In this document: positions 15,782-23,684 of the stretch, one piece after another
Position numbering within the stretch: the stretch's first letter is position 1
Layout of the letters: every line of letters starts with the position of its first letter
NCBI GenBank assembly: GCA_964394445.1
Contig: CAYMXO010000002.1
Location: forward strand, 40,227 to 104,226
Direction: 5' to 3'
DNA from: Thiopseudomonas sp964394445
Lineage (GTDB): Bacteria; Pseudomonadota; Gammaproteobacteria; Pseudomonadales; Pseudomonadaceae
Length of the DNA: 64,000 nt
Program-made: the position numbers and the translations under genes
The notes under the pieces: generated by a model
Seen by the model: the letters and a program-made list of their open reading frames with translations, nothing else
Told to the model about the DNA's origin: nothing
Database searches by the model: none

Positions 15782-16042
15782 TTAGTCCTCGCTCATGCCG
15801 AATTTTTTATCGATCTGGTTCATACGCCAGGCGTAGAAAAATACCAGACAGATAAAGCTCAAAATGGCGCCCTGGTGGGAAAACCAGAACCCGATATCCA
15901 CACCACCAAAGGTGATGCTGGACAGTGCAGGACGCAGGAAAATGGAAATCCCGTACCCTACAAAAGCCCACACGATAAGGCACATGACGATCAGGCGAAG
16001 ATTCGCCTTCCAGTACGCCTGTGCCACTTCTTTATCGACCAT
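15782..16042 (-). CDS. DUF4212 small subunit of sodium:solute symporter, copy B
   Basis: An 86-residue two-helix protein with YWKANLRLIVMCL, GGVDIGFWFSHQGAI and FYAWRMNQIDKKFG. It is paralogous to the protein at 10392-10655 and is first in the operon with symporter copy B. CGGAG precedes the start by nine bases, behind an A-rich tract. Confidence 0.9.
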   Translation of the reverse strand: MVDKEVAQAYWKANLRLIVMCLIVWAFVGYGISIFLRPALSSITFGGVDIGFWFSHQGAILSFICLVFFYAWRMNQIDKKFGMSED

Positions 16043-16060
16043 AATTGCGATCTCCGCTCG

Positions 16061-16074
16061 TTTTTTTGTTTTTC
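16061..16074 (-). promoter_or_regulatory. A-rich AAnAAnAA-type (Crc/Hfq) motif before symporter operon B
   Basis: On the minus strand AAAAACAAAAAAAC directly before GAGCGGAG, the ribosome site of the DUF4212 gene. It fits the AAnAAnAA pattern recognised by Hfq/Crc in Pseudomonas and occupies the same position as the motif at 10360-10370. It is low in complexity, so it is less certain than the operon A motif. Confidence 0.4.
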
Positions 16075-16135
16075 AGCCAGCCGACTCCACAACGGGTTCT
16101 GCCGGCTTCCGGGCGAAATATTGCAAAATGTGAAC

Positions 16136-16280
16136 GGCTTTATAAAGCCCCGACATTAGTCTTATGAGCATGCTATCAAGTAGCTTGCACATTTATTTTC
16201 CCTGCAAAAAAACAACGGAATCTTCTTCTGCCAAACAAGTAAAAACCAGCTATAGCGCTGTCATTAGTTCATGAGCAATC
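16136..16280. promoter_or_regulatory. Palindrome and direct repeat upstream of symporter operon B
   Basis: GGCTTTATAAAGCC (16136-16149) is a perfect 14-base palindrome about 95 bases upstream of the DUF4212 start. Next to it CATTAGTCTTATGAGCA (16154-16170) is repeated as CATTAGTTCATGAGCA (16262-16277), 108 bases apart. These are candidate activator or repressor sites. The whole gap to the next gene (16043-16614, 572 bases) is A+T rich and contains no convincing coding frame. Confidence 0.4.
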
Positions 16281-16614
16281 ACTCTTCAAAGCGTACAAAA
16301 AATGATTAGCAAGCCAACCTAACCAGTAAAAACAAAAGGTTAGTGAGCTTTCGTTATTTTTCCAATGCTTATGGAAATACCCTGCAGCGGTATTTGGCAA
16401 AAAATATAAATAAAGTCCGGCAGCCGAACTTTTATCAATAAAAAAACACCAAGAGACAACTAAAAACCGGCCATACACAGCGGAGGATAATCAGGCGATA
16501 CCGACCAAAGGATGATTATTTTTTGCAGCAAACCGGCCAGCCCACTGGACAAAAATGCGCTGCTCACTGTCGACAGGTACACTGTGCAACGAATTGACTG
16601 ACTACAGGACGCCC

Positions 16615-17115
16615 ATGGAATCCCCTGCCACTCTGGCCATCTGGCCGCTTCTGGCCCTGATTACCGTGCTGTTGGCGGGTCTGGTACTGCAACGCGGCCT
16701 GCTTTGGCTGCAGGCCGTACTGAGCGCTCTACTGGTGCTGGCTGGTTGCATTCTCATGCTGGCTTACCAGGATTACCGCTGGGCTGCCGATGTGCGCCTG
16801 GCCCTGCCGGAGGGAAGCCTGATTGTGCGGCAAGAGCGGGCCGCAATACCGCAGCACCCATGGACCCGGTTGTTTACCCCGGTTATCGCCATTACCGCGG
16901 TCAGCAATGTGCAAACAGGCATGGAAGCAGACAGCGGTCCACTGCTGGAACTCGAGCTGTTGTATTTTGAAATCCATACCGGCCGCCACGCCGATAGCCG
17001 AATGGTGTTGCTCAACTGCGCCCGGCAGGATCTGGTATCCCGTCAAAATGACGGCCTTGTTATTGAGACCCTGCCTGCAGGTGATCCGCTGTTGCGCTTG
17101 CTGTGCCACCCGTGA
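16615..17115 (+). CDS. Uncharacterised membrane protein with conserved cysteine pair (family member 3, divergent)
   Basis: 166 residues: two N-terminal helices (about 6-25 and 29-51), then AYQDYRWAADVRLALPEG, a HPW motif, LLYFEI, LLNC (Cys135) and Cys164 near the end. The order and spacing of motifs match the proteins at 12587-13102 and 13313-13819, although overall similarity is lower and RLPxWIVP is lost. The start at MESPATLAIW has AGGAC upstream. It is transcribed away from symporter operon B and shares its intergenic region. Function unknown. Confidence 0.65.
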   Translation: MESPATLAIWPLLALITVLLAGLVLQRGLLWLQAVLSALLVLAGCILMLAYQDYRWAADVRLALPEGSLIVRQERAAIPQHPWTRLFTPVIAITAVSNVQTGMEADSGPLLELELLYFEIHTGRHADSRMVLLNCARQDLVSRQNDGLVIETLPAGDPLLRLLCHP

Positions 17116-17177
17116 CAGGTTGCAACCTGCGCCGCTGGTTGCCGCCACATCGTTACACATTCCGCCGCCACGGGCAC

Positions 17178-17207
17178 AAAAAAGCCCCGGTGCCTGTGCA
17201 CCGGAGC
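17178..17207 (-). terminator. Rho-independent terminator after flgI
   Basis: On the minus strand GCTCCGGTGC, ACAG, GCACCGGGGC, then TTTTTTG. It begins 57 bases after the flgI stop and shows that the flagellar operon ends at flgI. Confidence 0.9.
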
Positions 17208-17263
17208 TTGCGCTGATCCTCACTGCTGCGTGCCAGCCACGCCGGCATCACGCCGCTGAGCGG

Positions 17264-18367
17264 CTAGATCACAATCAAGTCAGCCTGCAGCGCTCCCGCC
17301 TGTTTCAATGCCTCAAGAATGGCCATCAAATCGGACGGTGCAGCGCCCACCTGGTTCACCGCACGGACAATCTCGTCCAGCGTGGTACCCGGGGCAAACT
17401 TGAACATGGGCCGTTTTTCCTGCTCGGCGCTAACTTTCGAGCGTGGCGTGACCACCGTTTCCCCCTGGGAGAAAGGCTCCGGCTGGCTGACCGAAATGTC
17501 CTCGCTAATGGCTACCGTCAGGCTGCCGTGGGTGACCGCCGCCGGCTGCACGCGCACATCCTGGCCAATGACGATGGTGCCGGTACGCGAGTTGATGATG
17601 ACCTTGGCCACCGCCTTGCCGGCTTCTACCTCAAGGTTCTCGATGACCGACAAATAGTCCACCCGCTGGCTTGGGTCAAGCGGTGCGGTGACCCGGACCG
17701 AGCCGGCATCCATGGCGCGGGCAACCCCCGGACCAAGCAGGTCGTTGAGGCGGTCAACAATGTTTTTTGCGGTCGTAAAGTCCGGGCGGTTCAGGTTCAG
17801 GGTCAGGTAATCGCCCTGGTCAAATGCCGTCGGCACTGCCCGCTCAACCGTGGCACCAGACGGAATACGGCCGGCAGAGGGCACATTGACGGTAATCCGC
17901 GAGCCATCGGCGCCCCCGGCATCAAAGCCGCCAACCACCAGGTTGCCCTGGGCAATCGCGTAGACATTGCCGTCGATGCCCTTGAGCGGGGTCATCAGCA
18001 AGCTGCCGCCGCGCAGGCTTTTCGCGTTGCCAATCGACGAAACGGTAATATCGATGGTCTGGCCCGGACGGGCAAAAGGCGGCAGATCGGCATGCACCGA
18101 AACGGCAGCCACGTTCTTCAGCTGGATATTGCCCATGCCCGGCGGTACACGGATGCCAAACTCGGCCAGCATGTTGTTGAAGGTCTGCACGGTAAAGGGC
18201 GTCTGCGTGGTCTGGTCACCACTGCCGTTCAGGCCCACCACCAGACCGTAGCCGATCAGCTGGTTGTTGCGCACACCCTGGATGCTGGCGAGATCCTTCA
18301 GACGTTCAGCCTGGGCTTCTGCGCTAAAGCCCAGCGCCAGCAGGGCAAGAAGAACATATCGGTACAT
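17264..18367 (-). CDS. flgI: Flagellar P-ring protein FlgI
   Basis: A 367-residue exported protein that forms the peptidoglycan-level ring around the flagellar rod. A signal peptide (MYRYVLLALLALGFSAEAQA) precedes the typical ERLKDLASIQGVRNNQLIGYGLVVGLNGSGD. Length and the C-terminal LDEIVRAVNQVGAAPSDLMAILEALKQAGAL match the family. The start at 18367 has GAGG nine bases upstream; an ATG nine bases earlier abuts that site and is less likely. It is last in the operon flgF-flgG-flgH-flgI. In Pseudomonas flgJ normally follows; here a terminator follows instead. Confidence 0.96.
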   Translation of the reverse strand: MYRYVLLALLALGFSAEAQAERLKDLASIQGVRNNQLIGYGLVVGLNGSGDQTTQTPFTVQTFNNMLAEFGIRVPPGMGNIQLKNVAAVSVHADLPPFARPGQTIDITVSSIGNAKSLRGGSLLMTPLKGIDGNVYAIAQGNLVVGGFDAGGADGSRITVNVPSAGRIPSGATVERAVPTAFDQGDYLTLNLNRPDFTTAKNIVDRLNDLLGPGVARAMDAGSVRVTAPLDPSQRVDYLSVIENLEVEAGKAVAKVIINSRTGTIVIGQDVRVQPAAVTHGSLTVAISEDISVSQPEPFSQGETVVTPRSKVSAEQEKRPMFKFAPGTTLDEIVRAVNQVGAAPSDLMAILEALKQAGALQADLIVI

Positions 18368-18382
18368 GACTGCCATCCTCGG

Positions 18383-19102
18383 TTAAAACGGCCAGGCCGG
18401 GCTCATGAAAAAGCGTGACAACCAGCCCGGCTGGCTGGCGTTGGCAAAGGCTCCGGTACCCGAATAAGTAATGCGGGCATCGGCAATCCGGGTCGAAGAC
18501 ACGGTGTTGTCGGTGCTGATGTCATCGGGCCGCACCAGACCGGAAATGCGGATCAGCTCATCACCCGTGTTCAGGGTCAGCCACTTCTCGCCGCGTACCA
18601 CCAGTACACCGTTGGGCAGTACATCGGCCACGGTTACGGTAATGGAGCCGGCCAGGCTGTTGCTCTGCCCTGCCTGCCCGGAGCCCTTGGTGCTGCGTTT
18701 GGCGTTGGCGCTGGCTTCCAGATTGAGGTTTTTATCGGTCATGCCCAGCGCACTGATGCCGGCCAGCGGATTCTTCGGAGTAACCGCCATACCCAGGATA
18801 TTGGGCACGCCAACATTCAGGTCACTGTCTTTCTGGATGGTCGAGTTGGCATTCTTGCTCGCCTGCATACGCTCGTTCAGATTAATGGTGATGATGTCAC
18901 CCACGCGAAACGCCTTGCGGTCAGTAAAGTAACTGCTCTCGAAGCTGGGCTGATAGATCGCCCCCATGTTCTGCTCGGCCGGCATCGGTACCCGCGGCAC
19001 AACCGGGGCATAGTAGGGATCATTGGGCTTGGGTGGTGCCTGCATGCACCCGCTCAGCGCCAGTGCCGCGGCCAGCTGGGTCAGGATCAGTCTGGTTTTC
19101 AT
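18383..19102 (-). CDS. flgH: Flagellar L-ring lipoprotein FlgH
   Basis: 239 residues. A lipoprotein signal peptide ends in LSGC (lipidated Cys19). The mature protein forms the outer-membrane ring of the basal body. YFTDRKAFRVGDIITINLNER and GVLVVRGEKWLTLNTGDELIRISGLVRPDDI are family hallmarks. GAGGTGATGCC precedes the start; it lies 19 bases after flgG and 15 before flgI. Confidence 0.97.
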   Translation of the reverse strand: MKTRLILTQLAAALALSGCMQAPPKPNDPYYAPVVPRVPMPAEQNMGAIYQPSFESSYFTDRKAFRVGDIITINLNERMQASKNANSTIQKDSDLNVGVPNILGMAVTPKNPLAGISALGMTDKNLNLEASANAKRSTKGSGQAGQSNSLAGSITVTVADVLPNGVLVVRGEKWLTLNTGDELIRISGLVRPDDISTDNTVSSTRIADARITYSGTGAFANASQPGWLSRFFMSPAWPF

Positions 19103-19121
19103 GGCATCACCTCGGATTCAG

Positions 19122-19907
19122 TTAAAGCTTCTGCGTAATGAAGGACAGCATCTGGTCCGCCGTGGAAATGACCTTGGAGTTCATTTCATAGGCGCGCTGG
19201 GTCGTGATCATGTTGACCAGTTCTTCCACTACGCTGACGTTGGAGTTTTCCAGGGTGTTCTGCAAAATTCCGCCCAGCCCGTTCATGCCCGGAGTTCCGG
19301 CCTGCGGCGCACCACTGGCGGCAGTTTCCAGAAACAGGTTGTTGCCAATGGCTTCCAGACCGGCATAGTTGATGAAGTCAACGGTCTGGATGTTGCCAAG
19401 AATTTGCGGCTGCGGATCATTGGCAATGGTGACCGAGACGGTACCATCCTCGCCCACGGTAAAGGTACGCACCTGCTCCGGCAACACGATTGCCGGCTCC
19501 AGCGGAAAGCCGCTGGAAGTCACCACCTGACCATCGGAGTTCAGCTGAAAACTGCCGTCACGGGTGTAGGCAACATTACCGTCGGGCATCAGGATCTGGA
19601 AAAAGCCCCGGCCATTGACTGCCATGTCCAGCGGCTGCTCGGTCAGCTGCAGGCTGCCCTGGGTAAAAATCTTCTGGGTGCCGACAATGCGTACACCGGT
19701 ACCCAGCTGCAGGCCGCTGGGCAGCTCGCTATCCTGGCTCGACTGGCCACCGGGCTGGCGACGGATCTGGTACAGCAAATCCTCGAACTCGGCACGGTCA
19801 CGCTTGAAGCCGGTGGTGGAAACGTTGGCCAGGTTGTTGGAAATGGTGGTCAGGTTCATGTCCTGCGCGGACAGGCCGGTTTTGGCAACCCAGAGTGAAG
19901 GTAACAT
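19122..19907 (-). CDS. flgG: Flagellar distal rod protein FlgG
   Basis: 261 residues. The N-terminal MLPSLWVAKTGLSAQDMNLTTISNNLANVSTTGFKR is the flagellar rod/hook motif, and the C-terminal SNVSVVEELVNMITTQRAYEMNSKVI is the matching coiled-coil end. FlgG makes the distal rod inside the P and L rings. AAGGAGAAT precedes the start. Secreted by the flagellar export apparatus, so it has no signal peptide, as seen. Confidence 0.97.
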   Translation of the reverse strand: MLPSLWVAKTGLSAQDMNLTTISNNLANVSTTGFKRDRAEFEDLLYQIRRQPGGQSSQDSELPSGLQLGTGVRIVGTQKIFTQGSLQLTEQPLDMAVNGRGFFQILMPDGNVAYTRDGSFQLNSDGQVVTSSGFPLEPAIVLPEQVRTFTVGEDGTVSVTIANDPQPQILGNIQTVDFINYAGLEAIGNNLFLETAASGAPQAGTPGMNGLGGILQNTLENSNVSVVEELVNMITTQRAYEMNSKVISTADQMLSFITQKL

Positions 19908-19963
19908 GGTGATTCTCCTTATGCGTCAATTTCACGACGCATACAGTGCAAGTTCTGCGGTTA

Positions 19964-20704
19964 TCAGCTTAACTGCATGATCCGTGCCACCGAGGCAGCG
20001 TTGTCTTCGGCGGTTTTCATCATGCGCACATGCAGCTCGAACTGGCGCGAAAGCGACAGCATCGCCGTCATTTCGGCCACCGCATTAACGTTGCTGGATT
20101 CGGTATAGCCAGACACCATCCGGGCATCGGCATCAGGCTCGAATTGCTGGCCGTCCTTGCCGCGCACCAGGCCGTCCTGCATTTTTTGCAGTTGTCCGCG
20201 CTCGGGCAGAACCAGCTTGATGCGATCCACCTCGGCCATGACATCGGGGGTTTCGCCAAGGGCACGGATGCTGATGGTGCCGTCCTGGGCAATTTCGATT
20301 TTTTGCTCGGGAGGAATGGCAATCGGGCCGGCATTGCCCATCACGGGCAAACCGGCCGAAGTACGTAAAATGCCAAAGACATCCACCTGCATGCTGGCCG
20401 TGCGCACATAGGCTTCGGAGCCGTCCGGTGCCTGTACGGCAATCCAGGCATCACCCTGCACTGCCACATCCAGCTCGCGGCCGGTTTCCTGCAGGGTGCC
20501 ATAGGAAAAGTCGGTACCGGGGCGCTCGGTCATGGCATAGGCGCGGGCCGGCAGCCCATCGCCAAAAACCGGCATGGAACGTGCCTGTTCAAAGTCACGG
20601 CGAAATCCGCTGGTGGATACGTTGGCCAGGTTGTTGGCGTGCGCCTGCAGCGCCTTGGTGTTCTGGCTGGCGCCGGTCATGGAAATATAGAGCATCTTGT
20701 CCAT
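19964..20704 (-). CDS. flgF: Flagellar proximal rod protein FlgF
   Basis: 246 residues starting MDKMLYISMTGASQNTKALQAHANNLANVSTSGFRRD, with the C-terminal SSNVNAVAEMTAMLSLSRQFELHVRMMKTAEDN. The start at 20704 has GGAGAAT upstream; the frame is open for 72 more codons, but that part covers the promoter and a hairpin and lacks similarity. First gene of the operon, 46 bases or so after the predicted sigma-54 transcription start. Confidence 0.95.
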   Translation of the reverse strand: MDKMLYISMTGASQNTKALQAHANNLANVSTSGFRRDFEQARSMPVFGDGLPARAYAMTERPGTDFSYGTLQETGRELDVAVQGDAWIAVQAPDGSEAYVRTASMQVDVFGILRTSAGLPVMGNAGPIAIPPEQKIEIAQDGTISIRALGETPDVMAEVDRIKLVLPERGQLQKMQDGLVRGKDGQQFEPDADARMVSGYTESSNVNAVAEMTAMLSLSRQFELHVRMMKTAEDNAASVARIMQLS

Positions 20705-20761
20705 GGGGTATTCTCCGTCAGCGACCGTAAATTGACGGCCTTCATGATTCGAAGAGATACC

Positions 20762-20778
20762 AGCAAGATGCATGCCAG
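20762..20778 (-). promoter_or_regulatory. Sigma-54 (RpoN) promoter of flgFGHI
   Basis: On the minus strand CTGGCATGCATCTTGCT matches the RpoN consensus (TGGCAC-N5-TTGCW): -24 TGGCA at 20773-20777 and -12 TTGCT at 20762-20766. It lies 58 bases upstream of the flgF start. Many rod and ring operons of Pseudomonas depend on RpoN and FleQ, so context agrees. Confidence 0.78.
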
Positions 20779-20874
20779 GCTTATTGCTTAGGTGTTCGTA
20801 GCACCGGAGGGGCAGCCTCCACAGGGCCACTACGCGCGCATCCGGCTGCCATGCATGGCGACAGGAAACCTGCA

Positions 20875-20914
20875 GGGCCGTGCTCGCTACGTAAATACGC
20901 AGCGAGCACGGCCC
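20875..20914. repeat. Long perfect hairpin between der and flgF
   Basis: GGGCCGTGCTCGCT (20875-20888) and AGCGAGCACGGCCC (20901-20914) form a perfect 14-base stem with a 12-base loop, 30 bases after the der stop. No T-run follows on the minus strand, so it may be a transcript-stabilising or attenuating hairpin rather than a plain terminator. Confidence 0.6.
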
Positions 20915-20944
20915 AAACACAAGCGCGCAAAAAACAAACGTCCC

Positions 20945-22414
20945 TTATTTGTTTTTCTGCTGCCGCTTCTTCCGGTATTCCATTTCCTTCTTGCGTGCCA
21001 TCAGCCGTTTCTTCTTGTTCACCTGCCGGTCACTCAGCTTGTTTTTCTTGTCGGCATAGGGGTTTTCACCCCCCTTGAACTCGATACGGATCGGCGTGCC
21101 CACCAGGTTGAGCACACGCCGGTAGGTGTTCTCCAGGTAACGCACATAACCCTTGGGCACAGCAGCAGTCTGGTTGCCATGAATCACAATCAGCGGCGGG
21201 TTGGCACCGCCCAGGTGGGCGTAGCGCAGCTTGATGCGGCGGCCATTGATCATCGGTGGCTGGTGCTCCTGCACCGCGCCCATCAGGATATTGGTCAGCT
21301 TGCTGGTCGGCCAGCGGGTAATCGCCGAGGCAAACGCCTGCTCCACCGACTTGTACAGGTGGCCAACACCCGTGCCATGCAACGCAGAAATGAAATGGAT
21401 ATCGGCATAATTGACAAAGTACAACCGGCGCTCCAGCTCGGTTTTGACATAGTCACGCTCGGACGGCTGCATGCCGTCCCACTTGTTCACCGCCATCACC
21501 AGGGCACGGCCGGACTCGATGACAAAGCCCAGCAGGCTAAGGTCATGTTCGACGATGCCTTCACGCGCATCGACGACAAAGATCACCACGTTGGCATCCT
21601 TGATCGCCTGCAGGGTTTTCACCACGGAAAACTTTTCCACATCCTCATGGATGCGGCCGCGGCGACGCACACCAGCGGTATCAATCAGGGTGTACTTGCG
21701 CTCTTCCCGCTCAAACGGAATGTAGATGCTGTCGCGCGTGGTACCGGGCTGGTCGTAGACCACCACCCGCTCCTCACCCAGAATGCGGTTGACCAGCGTT
21801 GACTTGCCGACGTTGGGCCGGCCAATCACCGCTATCTTGATGCCATCCTGGGCGCTTGGGCCGGGAATCTTTTCCGGATCTTCGCCCTCGATCAGCTCGA
21901 CCTCGAACTGCTCTGCAACAGCCGGTTCGATATCGCCCAGTGCCGCCTCCATCAACGGCTGAATGCCGCGGCCGTGCGCGGCGGCAATGCCCAGGGTTTC
22001 CGCTACGGCCAGCGGGCTGAACTCGGCCCGGGCAATTTCCACATCCAGGCTGTCTACCTTGTTGACCAGCAACAGGGTGCGCTTGTCACGCCGGCGCAGG
22101 TGCTCGGCAATGTGCTCGTCGGCCGGGCACAGGCCATCGCGGGCATCCACCAGAAAAAACACGATGTCGGCTTCTTCAATGGCCAGCAGTGACTGCTCCG
22201 CCATTTTGGCATCGATACCTTCCTCGTCACCGGAAATACCGCCGGTATCAATCAGGATATAGTCGCGCCCCTGCCAGCGGGCATTGCCATACTGGCGGTC
22301 ACGGGTCAGCCCGGGGATATCGCCAACGATGGCGTCGCGGCTACGGGTCAGGCGGTTGAACAGGGTGGATTTGCCGACGTTCGGGCGGCCCACCAAAGCA
22401 ATAACGGGAACCAT
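20945..22414 (-). CDS. der: Ribosome assembly GTPase Der (EngA)
   Basis: 489 residues with two tandem GTPase domains, each with GRPNVGKST (near residues 8 and 200), DTGG/DTAG switch motifs and NKVD/NKWD specificity motifs, then a KH-like domain ending in a Lys/Arg-rich tail (KKNKLSDRQVNKKKRLMARK). Der is needed for 50S subunit maturation. GGAGGAGCC precedes the start. It lies 120 bases after bamB behind a possible terminator, so it may also have its own promoter. Confidence 0.98.
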   Translation of the reverse strand: MVPVIALVGRPNVGKSTLFNRLTRSRDAIVGDIPGLTRDRQYGNARWQGRDYILIDTGGISGDEEGIDAKMAEQSLLAIEEADIVFFLVDARDGLCPADEHIAEHLRRRDKRTLLLVNKVDSLDVEIARAEFSPLAVAETLGIAAAHGRGIQPLMEAALGDIEPAVAEQFEVELIEGEDPEKIPGPSAQDGIKIAVIGRPNVGKSTLVNRILGEERVVVYDQPGTTRDSIYIPFEREERKYTLIDTAGVRRRGRIHEDVEKFSVVKTLQAIKDANVVIFVVDAREGIVEHDLSLLGFVIESGRALVMAVNKWDGMQPSERDYVKTELERRLYFVNYADIHFISALHGTGVGHLYKSVEQAFASAITRWPTSKLTNILMGAVQEHQPPMINGRRIKLRYAHLGGANPPLIVIHGNQTAAVPKGYVRYLENTYRRVLNLVGTPIRIEFKGGENPYADKKNKLSDRQVNKKKRLMARKKEMEYRKKRQQKNK

Positions 22415-22473
22415 CGGCTCCTCCGGGTCATTCCGGCCAGACCCGTACGGTCCGGCCCATAAAGGCTCTTACA

Positions 22474-22514
22474 ATAAAAACACAAAGGCCGCCATCACAC
22501 CTGCGACAGCGGCC
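22474..22514 (-). terminator. Possible terminator between bamB and der
   Basis: On the minus strand GGCCGC, a 16-base loop, GCGGCC, then TTTGTGTTTTTATTG. The stem is short, so partial readthrough into der is likely. Confidence 0.5.
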
Positions 22515-22534
22515 AGAGCATACAACAGCAGGGC

Positions 22535-23683
22535 TTACTGGATGGTCAGCGCAACCAGCTTGCCGCTGTTGCCGTAGACATACATCCAGCCACCCTCAAT
22601 CAGCGGGCGGACGCGGACACCCTTGCTGTCAATCCGCGTGCGCGCAACGAAGCGACCATCAACCTGACTCAGCAGATGCACATAGCCCTCGATATCGCCT
22701 GCCGCCACATAACTGGACAACACGCCCAGCCCGGTCGGCTGGCGGCGCAGCAGGCTTTCGTTGCGCCACAGCACGCTGCTGGAACGCTCGTCAATGGCCT
22801 CGACCGCACCGCTTTCCAGGCTGACATAGGCATTGCCATAGCCCTGCGCCACGGCTCCGGTGCTGGAGCCTTCACGCTGCCACAACACACGCCCTGTCTG
22901 TTCATCCAGACCAGCCACCTGGCCATTGAAGGCCGATACATAGAGCACACCATCGATCAGCGTCAGGCTGCCGTCAATATCCACCATACGCTCCAGTTCG
23001 GTGCGTCCACTGGGGATGGCAATGCGTTGCTCCCACACCGGCAGGCCATGCTCCAGTTCGATGGCGACCACCTTTCCGGTAGAGAGTCCGGCATATACCA
23101 GATACTCGGTCAGCAGGGGCGTGCTGGTACCGCGCAGCGTCAACAGGGCCGGCGTGCTTTCATACACCCAGCGCTGTGCGCCGGTAAACGCGTCCAGTGC
23201 AATCAAACGATCATCCTGGGTCTGCACCACCACCACACGGTCATTGACGGCCGGTGCCGCCAGCACCTCGCTGCCAATATGGGTGCGCCACAGATCATTG
23301 CCTGTGGCGGCATCAAGGGCAATGACTTCGCCAGCCAGGGTGCCCAGCACCACTTGCCCGCCGCCGGCACCAACCGCACCGGATACCTCGACCTTCTTCA
23401 GCTTGCGCTGCCAGGCTTTCTTGCCGTCGTAGCGATCAAACGCAACCACCACTCCGGCCGCATCGGCCACAAACAGCTGGCCGCCATCAATAGCCGGGCT
23501 CAGGCGATTCCACAGCTTGCCCTGGCCAATGCCGACCGACGTGCTCCACTCCTTGTGCAACTTGACCTCGGCCGTGATTTTTTCCAGCGCCAGCGGCTGC
23601 TGGGCTTTTTTCTCGCCCTTGCTGCCACACCCCGCCACCAGCAGGCCGGCCAGTATCAGGGCCAGTAAATTCAGCGATTTCAT
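22535..23683 (-). CDS. bamB: Outer-membrane assembly lipoprotein BamB
   Basis: 382 residues. A lipoprotein signal peptide ends LVAGC (Cys19). The rest is an eight-bladed beta-propeller of PQQ-like repeats (for example GEVIALDAATGNDLWRTHIG and DRLIALDAFTGAQRWVYE). BamB is the propeller subunit of the BAM complex that inserts outer-membrane beta-barrels and binds BamA. I chose the ATG at 23683, which has AAGGA eight bases upstream and sits one base after the yfgM stop. Confidence 0.96.
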   Translation of the reverse strand: MKSLNLLALILAGLLVAGCGSKGEKKAQQPLALEKITAEVKLHKEWSTSVGIGQGKLWNRLSPAIDGGQLFVADAAGVVVAFDRYDGKKAWQRKLKKVEVSGAVGAGGGQVVLGTLAGEVIALDAATGNDLWRTHIGSEVLAAPAVNDRVVVVQTQDDRLIALDAFTGAQRWVYESTPALLTLRGTSTPLLTEYLVYAGLSTGKVVAIELEHGLPVWEQRIAIPSGRTELERMVDIDGSLTLIDGVLYVSAFNGQVAGLDEQTGRVLWQREGSSTGAVAQGYGNAYVSLESGAVEAIDERSSSVLWRNESLLRRQPTGLGVLSSYVAAGDIEGYVHLLSQVDGRFVARTRIDSKGVRVRPLIEGGWMYVYGNSGKLVALTIQ

Positions 23684-23684
23684 A

